From Silvanigrella paludirubra (lineage in GTDB: Bacteria; Bdellovibrionota_B; Oligoflexia; Silvanigrellales; Silvanigrellaceae): DNA of 64,000 bases. The position numbers and the translations under genes were made by a program. Shown here one piece after another: positions 34,502 through 42,774 of this stretch. How positions within the stretch are numbered: the stretch's first letter is position 1; every line of letters starts with the position of its first letter. The stretch lies in contig NZ_WFLM01000002.1 of NCBI RefSeq assembly GCF_009208775.1, positions 62,001 through 126,000 on the forward strand, written 5' to 3'. Below the pieces are notes generated by a model, which saw only the letters and a list, made by a program, of their open reading frames with translations, was not told where the DNA came from and did not search any database.

Positions 34502-35790
34502 AAAAATTAATCTCCCTCAAAAATAAAATTCTAAATTTGAAAAAAAAACAAAACGGCTTTGCACTTATATTTGTACTTGTCTTTGTTGCCATGATTATGG
34601 GTGTAGTCGGTGATATTGTTTATCAAACCCAAGTGGGAGCAAGAGGTTCAATTGAAGAACGAAATGGCCTCGATGCACAAGCAACCGCTTTAACAGGAAT
34701 TGAATTTGCTAAAATAATGTTATCTTTAAGTATATTATCAGAAAAATATCAAGGTAATCCTTTAGTACCCATTCCTAAAAATTTATATAATTTATTAAAT
34801 GGACAACCCATAGGCTCGTCTGGTTTAGAAAAATTAGAAGAATTATCGGGAGCAAATATTTCTAAAGCGATTGCACCTGGAATACAACAAGCACTTAAAG
34901 TTATTCCTGGATATTTTGTATTAAATATTTCATCTGAAAACTCAAAATTAAATTTAAATTTATTGCAATCCACCTATTCAGCAGATACTCAAAAAGCCTT
35001 ATTACGTATTTTTTCTACTCCCGATTCACAAAAATTTATAGAATCTATGGGGTATACTCCACAACAATTAGTTGATAACTTAACAAGTTACATTAAAATT
35101 TCCTCAACAAATAATGCTGCCGCTGGTGCATATGATAATATTGGTGCAAAATACAAAGCTAAAAATGGTGGTTTAGAGTCTTTAGAAGAATTAAGAAGAA
35201 TTCCAGGATTCCATTTAGATGATATTTACAATATGTATTCCCCTTATTTCACAATATGGCCTATTGTGCCAAAAAAAGGAAATTTAAATATAAATAATGT
35301 TCCTGTTGAACTTGTTGCTGCTTTGTTGACACAAAATGGTCAAGAAGTAAACAACCAAGAAATGGATACATTTGAAAATTTTAGGGAAAAACCAATTATT
35401 AAAGAATCTCCTAAAGATTGGTTTGCTAAAAATTTACCCGCAACAAAAGATAACCCAGATACAGTAAAAATCATTGAGCTTTTATTTGGAAACACCGATA
35501 CCATATATCGTGTTGAATCGAGAGGTGTTGTAAACGGAGTTGAAAAAACATTGGTTGTTATTTTACAACAAGGTGATTTTTCCAGCAAAGGAAACGACAA
35601 TAAGGGAACTGATAATAAGGATAATGACAACAAAGGTAACGATAATAAGGGAACTGATAACAAAGATAAAGATAATAAAGGAAATGATAACAAAGGTAAC
35701 GATAATAAGGGAACTGATAACAAAGGAAATGATAACAAGAAAACAAATTCAACTCCTAGTTTTAATGTTATTTATAGCATGTGGAAGTAA
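34492..35790 (+). CDS. gspK: Type II secretion tip pseudopilin GspK with pentapeptide-repeat tail
   Basis: The 432-residue prepilin has a basic leader and the GspK-type cleavage motif KKQNG|FALIFVLVFVAMIMG, which lacks the Glu5 of other pseudopilins, as expected for GspK. The GspK core has LTGIEFAKIMLSL, SSENSKLNLNLLQ, LRRIPGFHLDDIY and GNLNINNVPVELVAALL. Residues 367-416 are ten consecutive copies of a five-residue unit (GNDNK/GTDNK/DKDNK), an atypical extension. GspK caps the pseudopilus. No gspL or gspM follows; the next gene is a phosphoesterase six bases on. Confidence 0.93.
   Translation: MAIKKLISLKNKILNLKKKQNGFALIFVLVFVAMIMGVVGDIVYQTQVGARGSIEERNGLDAQATALTGIEFAKIMLSLSILSEKYQGNPLVPIPKNLYNLLNGQPIGSSGLEKLEELSGANISKAIAPGIQQALKVIPGYFVLNISSENSKLNLNLLQSTYSADTQKALLRIFSTPDSQKFIESMGYTPQQLVDNLTSYIKISSTNNAAAGAYDNIGAKYKAKNGGLESLEELRRIPGFHLDDIYNMYSPYFTIWPIVPKKGNLNINNVPVELVAALLTQNGQEVNNQEMDTFENFREKPIIKESPKDWFAKNLPATKDNPDTVKIIELLFGNTDTIYRVESRGVVNGVEKTLVVILQQGDFSSKGNDNKGTDNKDNDNKGNDNKGTDNKDKDNKGNDNKGNDNKGTDNKGNDNKKTNSTPSFNVIYSMWK
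35590..35739 (+). repeat. Ten tandem 15-bp repeats inside gspK
   Basis: Ten in-frame 15-base units encode a [GD]-[NTK]-D-N-K pentapeptide. Neighbouring units differ mostly at synonymous or Asn/Thr positions, and larger blocks (GNDNK-GTDNK) recur, indicating expansion by slippage or unequal exchange. The copy number is likely to vary between strains. Confidence 0.9.
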
Positions 35791-35796
35791 GTTCTT

Positions 35797-36966
35797 ATGT
35801 TTTTAAAAATGCTTTTTTCCATTTCTATCGCTATACTAGTTACCATTTTGGGACATTATTATTTATATTCCCGTATCATTTTTCCTATTTTTGGCAAAAG
35901 TCCTTTTTGGATTACAACTTTTACATGTCTCTGGTCTATGACTTTTTTTGGTTTTATTATTTTACGTATCGTCCCACATTTTTTAAGAAAAATATTTGAA
36001 ATTTTCATGTTCATATGGATGGGAGTTGCTTTTTTATTTACACTTGTTTGTCTTTTAACCTCTCCAATAAACATGTTTTTAAAAGCTAATAATTACAATA
36101 CAGCTTATTTAAGTTACTTTGTTTTATTCTCAGGAACAATTTTAACAATATATTCAATGTATTTAGCTTTAAAAAAGCCTATTGTTATTGAAAAAGAAAT
36201 TAAAATAAAAAACGACCTTCCAAAAATAATTAATGAACTTAAATTTGTTGTATTAAGTGATATCCATGTTTCAGGATTAATTGGTAGAAAAAAAATGAAA
36301 TATCTTGCTGAAGTTGTAAACCAACTAAAACCAGATATTATTTTTATTACTGGAGACCTAATGGATGGATCAGTTAACCAATTAAAAAAAGAAATCGCTC
36401 CTCTTGAAACACTTTATGCAAAATATGGGATTTATTATATTACAGGAAATCATGAATATTATAGCGGTCCTTTAAATTGGAAAAGACATTTTGCAGAAAA
36501 ATTTCATTGGAAAGTAATTTCTAACTCTTCACACTCCCTTAAAATAAATGATTTAGTAATAAATATTTTAGGAATAGAAGACAGACATTGGCTTAGTTAT
36601 GAAAAAATCCCAAGAAAGCTCGATAAACGTTTGCATCAAGCAGTCCATCATTTAGAACAAAAAGGTTTTCAAAAAGAACACTCTTTAAATGTTTTATTAG
36701 CTCACCAGCCTAAGGATTCGCGATTATTGGTTCAATTTCCATTTATTGATCTACAAATTTCAGGCCACACTCATGGGGGTCAAATTTGGCCTTTACAATA
36801 TATTGTAAAAAAAGACCAAAAATATGTTAAAGGGCTTTATCAAATAAACGAAAACCAACAAATTTATGTTAACCAAGGCACAGGATTTTGGGGACCACCT
36901 ATGCGCTTAGGAACAAATTGTGAAATATCGCTATTAACTTTTAAACAAGAGAAGGAAAGGAGTTGA
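35797..36966 (+). CDS. Membrane-anchored metallophosphoesterase (YkoQ-like)
   Basis: The 389-residue protein has four N-terminal hydrophobic segments (up to about residue 125) and then a calcineurin-like phosphoesterase domain. Metal-binding motifs are VVLSDIHVSG, FITGDLMDG, ITGNHEYY, LLAHQPKD and ISGHTHGGQIWP. Related proteins act on phospholipid-type substrates such as UDP-diacylglucosamine or unknown phosphodiesters; the substrate is not evident here. It starts six bases after gspK and may be cotranscribed with the secretion operon. Confidence 0.87.
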   Translation: MFLKMLFSISIAILVTILGHYYLYSRIIFPIFGKSPFWITTFTCLWSMTFFGFIILRIVPHFLRKIFEIFMFIWMGVAFLFTLVCLLTSPINMFLKANNYNTAYLSYFVLFSGTILTIYSMYLALKKPIVIEKEIKIKNDLPKIINELKFVVLSDIHVSGLIGRKKMKYLAEVVNQLKPDIIFITGDLMDGSVNQLKKEIAPLETLYAKYGIYYITGNHEYYSGPLNWKRHFAEKFHWKVISNSSHSLKINDLVINILGIEDRHWLSYEKIPRKLDKRLHQAVHHLEQKGFQKEHSLNVLLAHQPKDSRLLVQFPFIDLQISGHTHGGQIWPLQYIVKKDQKYVKGLYQINENQQIYVNQGTGFWGPPMRLGTNCEISLLTFKQEKERS

Positions 36967-37017
36967 ATTTAAATCATTCATTTATGTTATCTTATATGTT
37001 TGATTTTTAAGTTTAAT

Positions 37018-37782
37018 ATGAAAGCTTCTCTTTTATACTTAATATTTATATTTCAATTATTTACCAATTTAAATTCTTATTCTCTTGAAACAATTCTTAC
37101 AATGCATGTTAGAGATCGTTATCCTGAAATTGTAATTGAAAATAATAAAATTACCGGTCCTTTAATAGATATTATAAATGAAGCTGCAGAAAATATAGGA
37201 ATAAAAATTGAATTTATTGAAGCCCCTTTTACAAGAACTCTAATAGATTTAGAAAATGGCAAAGTTGATTTATGCCCTCGTTTTTCAAAAACACCGGAAC
37301 GTGAAGAATTTGCTTATTTTCTAGGGCCAATTTCAAGAGTGAATAAAATTGTTTATTTTATTGTGCCAAAAGGACAAGAAAAAATAATTAAAAGTTATGA
37401 TGATCTTAAAAAATATCCTGTAGCCATTAAACGAGGTACTCATTATTTTGAAAAATTTAACAAAGACAATTCTATTCATAAATTAGAATACAAAGATGAT
37501 GAAAATATGTCTTTGATGTTTATGAATAAAAGATTCAAAGTCATAGCAATAAGAGACTATTTATCCTTGATAAGATATTTTGAAAAAAATAATTTCAAAG
37601 ATTATACAAAAGCCATATATAGGCATGAAGAAATTGATGAAATTTTTTATGGGATGTCAAGAAAATCTCCGCATTTAGACAAAAAAGAAGTGTTAAATAA
37701 AGTTTTAAATAAAGTTTTAAATAAAATGCGAATCGAAGGACGTATAAAAAAAATCTATGAAAAGTATGGTATTAAAGATTAA
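37018..37782 (+). CDS. Periplasmic solute-binding protein, family 3 (orphan)
   Basis: About 254 residues with a signal peptide (MKASLLYLIFIFQLFTNLNSYS). The bacterial extracellular solute-binding family 3 fold is visible: ITGPLIDIINEAAENIGIKIEFI, FTRTLIDLENGKVDLCPRFSKTPERE and a hinge around AIKRGTHYFEKF. The start is TTG 37000 or ATG 37018; the ATG gives a normal signal peptide. A three-fold micro-repeat near the C-terminus encodes NKVLNKVLNKM. No transporter permease or ATPase lies nearby, so it may be a sensor or accessory protein. Confidence 0.78.
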   Translation: MKASLLYLIFIFQLFTNLNSYSLETILTMHVRDRYPEIVIENNKITGPLIDIINEAAENIGIKIEFIEAPFTRTLIDLENGKVDLCPRFSKTPEREEFAYFLGPISRVNKIVYFIVPKGQEKIIKSYDDLKKYPVAIKRGTHYFEKFNKDNSIHKLEYKDDENMSLMFMNKRFKVIAIRDYLSLIRYFEKNNFKDYTKAIYRHEEIDEIFYGMSRKSPHLDKKEVLNKVLNKVLNKMRIEGRIKKIYEKYGIKD

Positions 37783-37784
37783 CT

Positions 37785-38192
37785 CTACACTCTAATATAA
37801 CTTTCTTGAATTTGTACTACATTTTGAATTGTTACTTTAACAGGGCAGGATTTTCCAGCGGCTACTAATTTTTTAAATTCTTCTTCGGTACAATTTGTTT
37901 TTAAAAAATATTGAACAATTATTTTTGAAACCCGTCTTGGTGCCGTATCCATTATTTTTTCTACTTCAAAATGAATATTTTCAAGAGGAATCGCACTTTT
38001 TGTGGCATACAAAGACATAATCGTAGTGCCGCAAGCCCCTAAAGAAGAAGCAAATAGATCTGTTGGAGAAAAACAACTTCCATCACCACCATTGTCTACA
38101 GGAGCCGTCGTTTTAATTAATGCTCCAGATGAATTATGCTTAATTTCTGTAGTTTGAGGTGCTACTAATTGTCCCGTAAATTTCACAGACAT
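37785..38192 (-). CDS. OsmC family protein
   Basis: The 135-residue protein has the OsmC fold markers FSPTDLFASSLGACGTTIMSLYA and, near the C-terminus, AGKSCPVKVTIQN. The two cysteines are those used by OsmC/Ohr thiol peroxidases. It is likely a cytoplasmic hydroperoxide-detoxifying enzyme, although the YhfA-like branch has less certain activity. It converges on the solute-binding protein gene with a gap of two bases. Confidence 0.85.
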   Translation of the reverse strand: MSVKFTGQLVAPQTTEIKHNSSGALIKTTAPVDNGGDGSCFSPTDLFASSLGACGTTIMSLYATKSAIPLENIHFEVEKIMDTAPRRVSKIIVQYFLKTNCTEEEFKKLVAAGKSCPVKVTIQNVVQIQESYIRV

Positions 38193-38290
38193 TCAATAAA
38201 TCCTTCTAAAATGTTAAAGAAATCCTTGCAGCTATTCCTTGGAGGGAATAACACTAGTGAGTTGTTAGGTCAAGATGGAGGTTTTTGAGT

Positions 38291-38776
38291 ATGTATGAGT
38301 CCGTATTATTTGTTCATTCCTGGTTGCGTTGGATTATTAGTATTTTTCTTATCCTCGTTTTATTTCGCTCCATTTCAGGTTGGCGCCAAAAGACTCCCTT
38401 TGCTAAAAAAGATAAAGTATTGGGTGGCATTTTAGTAGGATTTACTCATTTGCAACTTATTATAGGTCTTGTATTATATTTTGCATTAAGTCCCATAACA
38501 CAATCAGCCCTTAATAATATGGGTTTTGCTATGAAAAATGCGAGTTTACGTTTTTGGGCGGTTGAGCATATATTTACTATGCTTGTATTTGTTGTTTTAG
38601 TTCAATTAGGAAGAACTTTGTCTAAAAAATCTAAAGACGATGTGAAAAAACACAAAACTGTAGCTTTATATACAGGCATCGCTGTATTGGTTTTAATAGC
38701 AGGAATGCCTTGGTCTTTTCGTAAAGAAATAGGACGTCCTTTATTTTTAGATTTTCAAACAAAGGCACAACAATAA
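38291..38776 (+). CDS. Integral membrane protein, possibly cytochrome b-like
   Basis: The 161-residue protein has four hydrophobic helices. The first contains LFVHSWLRWIISIFLILVLF; others contain FTHLQLIIGLVLYFAL, EHIFTMLVFVVLVQL and ALYTGIAVLVLIAG. Histidines within helices (HSWLRW, THLQL, EHIF) suggest heme ligation as in small b-type cytochromes, but that is inference. The start is ATG 38291, nine bases after GGAGG, rather than the in-frame TTG at 38285. It precedes folE2 by 43 bp. Confidence 0.65.
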   Translation: MYESVLFVHSWLRWIISIFLILVLFRSISGWRQKTPFAKKDKVLGGILVGFTHLQLIIGLVLYFALSPITQSALNNMGFAMKNASLRFWAVEHIFTMLVFVVLVQLGRTLSKKSKDDVKKHKTVALYTGIAVLVLIAGMPWSFRKEIGRPLFLDFQTKAQQ

Positions 38777-38819
38777 TAAATAAATTTATCGAATATTTAA
38801 CTTTATTAGAAAGAGAAAT

Positions 38820-39605
38820 ATGCAAGATACGCAAGGTTTTCCAGATCAAAGAATGGTAAAAATAGCTAAAGTAGGTATTAAGGATGTCTGCCATCCCATA
38901 TTTTTTTCAGACATAGGTCAGGATAATTTTGTTACCTTTCCTACCACTGCAACATTTTCTTTTTTTGTTGAACTTTCCTCAACAAAAAAAGGAACTCATA
39001 TGAGCCGATTTCCGACAATTTTATATGAATTCGCACCAAATTTTAATTTAAAAAAATTTGAAGAAATGGCTCACGCCATTAATAATAAATTAGAAAGTCA
39101 AACTTCATTTATTGAAACTAAGTTTACATATTTTTATGAAAAATATGCTCCTGTTTCGAAAACGAAAGGTATAGCGGATCTACAAATTCAATTAAAAATA
39201 AAAGCAAACTCAATAAATAATACAACTGAAACTGTAATGAGCATTCAAATTCCTGTAAAAAGTTTATGCCCGTGCAGTAAGGCAATTTCTGAATATGGCG
39301 CTCATAGCCAAAGAAGTCATATGACAATCACTTTATGGAATCCTAAATTATCTATTCAAGAATGCGTTGCTATTGCTGAATCTTCTGCAAGCTCAGCAAT
39401 ATATCCTGTCTTAAAAAGAGTGGATGAAAAATACGTTACTGAAAAAGCTTACAATACTCCTAGATTTGTAGAAGACCTTGTTCGTGAAGCAGCTATTCAA
39501 CTTAAAGAAAAATCTGGAATTTCAAAGTTTGAAGTAAGTGCAGAAAATTTTGAATCCATACATAATCATAATGCTTGGGCTTTTGTAACAAGTGATGATT
39601 TATAA
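38820..39605 (+). CDS. folE2: GTP cyclohydrolase FolE2
   Basis: The 261-residue protein is a type IB GTP cyclohydrolase (COG1469), making dihydroneopterin triphosphate for folate. It begins MQDTQGFPDQRMVKIAKVGIKD and has the metal-site block VKSLCPCSKAISEYGAHSQRS, then FVEDLVREAAIQL and VSAENFESIHNHNAWA with the conserved glutamate and histidines. FolE2 enzymes work with several metals, which often matters under zinc limitation. No zinc-regulator site was recognised upstream. Confidence 0.93.
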   Translation: MQDTQGFPDQRMVKIAKVGIKDVCHPIFFSDIGQDNFVTFPTTATFSFFVELSSTKKGTHMSRFPTILYEFAPNFNLKKFEEMAHAINNKLESQTSFIETKFTYFYEKYAPVSKTKGIADLQIQLKIKANSINNTTETVMSIQIPVKSLCPCSKAISEYGAHSQRSHMTITLWNPKLSIQECVAIAESSASSAIYPVLKRVDEKYVTEKAYNTPRFVEDLVREAAIQLKEKSGISKFEVSAENFESIHNHNAWAFVTSDDL

Positions 39606-39987
39606 ATAAAATTTATTTTATTATCAAAAATTAATACATCAACACAATAAATCATTAGATATAATTTTAAACTTATTGCTAAACAACATAATTAAAAAAA
39701 TATAGTTAATATTATAAAATACTTATTTACCACGAAATATTATATTTGTAAAATTTACAAATATCTATAAATTATAATATTTTTCCATAAGTTATAAACA
39801 ATTTACATCATTTTTTATTCATCTATTTCAATAATACAAACGAATTTATGTAATTATTTTTGCCAATATTTTTATCTTATGCTATTTCAAAAAAGATTTT
39901 TTAATCACTTCTCTGATATTTGTTATAAAAACAAACTTTGTAGAATTAAAAGAATAATTTATATTAAATGCCAATAAAGGATTATAT
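39606..39987. other. A+T-rich intergenic region with a 23-bp palindrome
   Basis: No coding frame or RNA gene is visible. At 39742-39764 lies a perfect inverted repeat with 11-base arms (ATATTTGTAAA / TTTACAAATAT) around one central A. A weaker TTTGTT-AACAAA repeat lies near 39920. Both could be regulatory sites for the transporter gene that starts at 39988. Confidence 0.5.
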
Positions 39988-41334
39988 ATGGCTATTTTTT
40001 CCAATATTATATCAAAATTAAAACAACCAGATTCTATTGAAGCAATAGAAGATCAAACAAAAATAAATATCGATTATAAATATTGGAGAATTCGAATTTT
40101 TTATTCAATGTATATAGGATATGCTGTTTATTATTTCACAAGAAAATCGTTTACATTTGTTATGCCTAATATTTCTTCAGAACTTCATTTAGATAAAGCA
40201 AGCCTTGGATGGATTGGAAGTTTATTAGCAATTAGTTATGGAATTAGTAAATTTATTAGTGGAATTATTTCAGACAACGCTAATGCTCGTTACTTTATGG
40301 CAATTGGTTTGATCATGACAGGAATCATAAATATTATTTTTGGTCTCTCTTCTGCATTTTGGGTTTTTGCACTTTGTTGGACATTAAATGGTTGGTTTCA
40401 AGGTTTTGGGTGGCCTCCATGCGCAAAATTTTTAAGCTATTGGTATTCTCAATCGGAACGCGGTAGATGGTGGGGTGTATGGAATACATCTCACAATTTA
40501 GGTGGAGCAATAATTCCTATTTTTATGGTGTTTTTTGCAAATTCATTAGGATGGCGTTATGCAATGCAAATTACAGGATTGAGCGCAATTATTGTTGGAT
40601 TATGGCTTGCAAATAGACTTAGAGACACACCTGCAAGTTTAGGACTCCCAACAATTGAAAAGCATAGAAACGAAAACACAATTCAATATATAAATCAAAA
40701 TGAAAATAATACTTCGCTTAAAGAAATATTTTTTAAATACATTTTTAAAAATAAATTTATTTGGATTTTAGCAATAGCTTATTTTTTTGTATATATTGTT
40801 CGAATTGTAATGAATGATTGGACAATGCCATATTTAATTGAAAAAAAAGGTTATTTAAATTCTACAAAAGCGGGCACAGTAATTGCTGCTTTTGAAGTTG
40901 GTGGTTTTTTTGGAAGTATTGTGGCAGGGTGGTTTTCAGACATTCTTTTTAAAGGCGGAAGAGGACCTGTTAATTTTTTATTTGCATTATTACTATCTGT
41001 ATTTTTAGTTATTTTTTGGCAATATACCTCAGCAAATATTTGGATAGATTCTTTATTAGTAGGTTCCATTGGATTTTTTGTTTTTGGTCCACAAATGCTA
41101 ATTGGTATTGCTGCAGTTGAATTATCTCACAAAAAAGCGGCCGCTACCTCCACCGGTTTTATTGGATGGATAGGTTATTTAGGTGCTTTTGTTGCAGGCG
41201 GTCCTGTTGGAATTATATTAGACAAATGGGGTTGGAATAGTTACTTTACTATATTAATATCTTGCTCAACAATTTCAATGTTATTTTTAAGTCTATTATT
41301 TAAAGCAAGATATTATAAGTATAAATCAGCTTAA
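39988..41334 (+). CDS. Organophosphate antiporter-family transporter, UhpC/UhpT-like
   Basis: The 448-residue protein has about twelve membrane helices of the major facilitator superfamily. The organophosphate:phosphate antiporter signature is strong: YWRIRIFYSMYIGYAVYYFTRKSF, LAISYGISKFISGIISDNANARYFM (quoted in part), SERGRWWGVWNTSHNLGGAIIP and RLRDTPASLGLP. It resembles UhpC most by eye. It probably imports sugar phosphates or glycerol-3-phosphate in exchange for phosphate; a sensor role like UhpC is less likely without uhpAB nearby. It converges on frr with four bases between stops. Confidence 0.88.
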   Translation: MAIFSNIISKLKQPDSIEAIEDQTKINIDYKYWRIRIFYSMYIGYAVYYFTRKSFTFVMPNISSELHLDKASLGWIGSLLAISYGISKFISGIISDNANARYFMAIGLIMTGIINIIFGLSSAFWVFALCWTLNGWFQGFGWPPCAKFLSYWYSQSERGRWWGVWNTSHNLGGAIIPIFMVFFANSLGWRYAMQITGLSAIIVGLWLANRLRDTPASLGLPTIEKHRNENTIQYINQNENNTSLKEIFFKYIFKNKFIWILAIAYFFVYIVRIVMNDWTMPYLIEKKGYLNSTKAGTVIAAFEVGGFFGSIVAGWFSDILFKGGRGPVNFLFALLLSVFLVIFWQYTSANIWIDSLLVGSIGFFVFGPQMLIGIAAVELSHKKAAATSTGFIGWIGYLGAFVAGGPVGIILDKWGWNSYFTILISCSTISMLFLSLLFKARYYKYKSA

Positions 41335-41338
41335 TAAA

Positions 41339-41899
41339 TTAAACTGTTAAAACTTCTTTTTCTTTTATGGCACAAAGTTCATCAACTTTTTTAACATAAG
41401 AATCTGTAAGTTTTTGAACTTCTTCATTTGCACGTTTAACTTCATCTTCAGACCAACCAAATTCTTTTTGAGAAGCTTTTGCTTTCGTATTTCCTTCTTG
41501 TCTATGATGACGGACAGCAACTTTAGCTTCTTCACCAATTTTTTTTACTTGTTTTGCCATTTCTTTACGACGATCTTCTGAAAGCGCAGGAATTGGAATA
41601 CGAATGACTTTACCATCATTATTTGGAGTTAAACCTAAACCCGAAGTTAAAATTGCTTTTTCTACGATTGGTAACATTCCTTTATCGAAAGGGTTTACCG
41701 TAATTAAACGTGCTTCAGGAGTAGCTAATGTTGCGACTTTGCTTAAAGGCATTAATGTGCCATAAGAATCAACTCTAACATCATCAAGTAAAGAAGTAGA
41801 TGCTCTACCCGTTCTCACTTTTTGTAAGTCGGCTTGCAATGAGCTAATTGTTTTATCCATACCTTCTTTTACTTTATTAACAAGTTGTTTTTTATCCAT
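41339..41899 (-). CDS. frr: Ribosome recycling factor
   Basis: The 186-residue protein has the full RRF length and motifs: LQADLQKVRTGRASTSLLDDV, VDSYGTLMPLSKVATLATPEAR, PFDKGMLPIVEKAI, GLTPNNDGKVIRIPIPALSEDRR and EVQKLTDSYVKKVDELCAIKEKE. With EF-G it splits ribosomes after termination. Its usual neighbour pyrH is absent here; the upstream lipoprotein gene is separated by a terminator, so frr has its own promoter. Confidence 0.97.
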   Translation of the reverse strand: MDKKQLVNKVKEGMDKTISSLQADLQKVRTGRASTSLLDDVRVDSYGTLMPLSKVATLATPEARLITVNPFDKGMLPIVEKAILTSGLGLTPNNDGKVIRIPIPALSEDRRKEMAKQVKKIGEEAKVAVRHHRQEGNTKAKASQKEFGWSEDEVKRANEEVQKLTDSYVKKVDELCAIKEKEVLTV

Positions 41900-41931
41900 A
41901 TAAATATCCTTTATATATTATTGCTTAAAAC

Positions 41932-41960
41932 AAAAAAGCAGTTAAAAACTGCTTTTTTAG
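41932..41960 (-). terminator. Terminator of the LpoB-like gene
   Basis: AAAAAAGCAGTT and AACTGCTTTTTT arms form a hairpin with a 3-base loop. Read on the minus strand it ends in a T tract. It lies just after the stop of the lipoprotein gene and before frr. Confidence 0.85.
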
Positions 41961-41980
41961 TATTCGATCTATACTACAAA

Positions 41981-42607
41981 TTACCAGCCAACGCTGCTTC
42001 TTTTAAAGTTTTTTCTTATTTTCTCAATTCCACTCCAAACAAGTTCTCCAGTAGAGATATTAACAAGCTTCATTTCAATTTGATATTGAACAGAGCTTTT
42101 ACCACCTTGTTTTGAAACTATGCTTGAAATTGCACCAGATAAGAAAAAGTCAGCGCCATATTGATTTCCTGGACCTTTAACTTGACCTTTTTTCACAACA
42201 CCAGATTGTTGATATTTATATTCATTTAAAATTTTCTTACGAGCATCACCATCTAGAAAACGAACTTTTCCATCATTTAAAATTTGACTTCTTAAATCTT
42301 CAAATAATGCTTTTGTATCAATGATTTCACTTGTTCTATTTTCCATGTCATCTACAAGAACAAAAGGACGATCCGTTCCTTTTTTTTGCATATCATCACG
42401 CCAATTTTGCACCCAAGGAGCAGCAGACATATCTTTAACCATTTTTTGAACAGTTAATGTTGCATCAGTAGGGTTCCATTTATCATCCAAAATTTGAGCT
42501 TGGTTTGCATCACCATAATCACCTTCAAATGAAGCACACCCTGTGAAAGCAAGGGAAACTGCTAACAAAAGAGGAGATATATACAATACTTTTTTTGTAT
42601 TTAACAT
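41981..42607 (-). CDS. LpoB-like lipoprotein
   Basis: The 208-residue lipoprotein has a signal peptide with lipobox FTGC (cysteine 24). The core matches the LpoB family: RPFVLVDDMENRTSEIIDTKALFEDLRSQIL, GADFFLSGAISSI, and YQIEMKLVNISTGELVWSGIEKIRK. LpoB is the outer-membrane activator of the peptidoglycan synthase PBP1b in enterobacteria; here the family is secure but the partner is unknown. It is followed by a strong terminator. Confidence 0.85.
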   Translation of the reverse strand: MLNTKKVLYISPLLLAVSLAFTGCASFEGDYGDANQAQILDDKWNPTDATLTVQKMVKDMSAAPWVQNWRDDMQKKGTDRPFVLVDDMENRTSEIIDTKALFEDLRSQILNDGKVRFLDGDARKKILNEYKYQQSGVVKKGQVKGPGNQYGADFFLSGAISSIVSKQGGKSSVQYQIEMKLVNISTGELVWSGIEKIRKNFKRSSVGW

Positions 42608-42774
42608 TTAAAACCCTTTCTTTATTATTTACAAAAGCAATATAGGCATTTTTAATCTTTACCTAAATCGAACGCTTCAAAGTATATGCTCTTTGATAGG
42701 ACACTTGCAAGAGTTCCGCAACATGCATAATGTGCAATTCTGGTTTAGACTGATGCGTTCTGAGGATTTAAAAT

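Noticed and set aside
35340-35738. Minus-strand frame of 132 codons with LLSLPLLS repeats
   Set aside because: It is the antisense of the gspK pentapeptide repeats; the repetitive pattern is a mirror of the real coding repeat.
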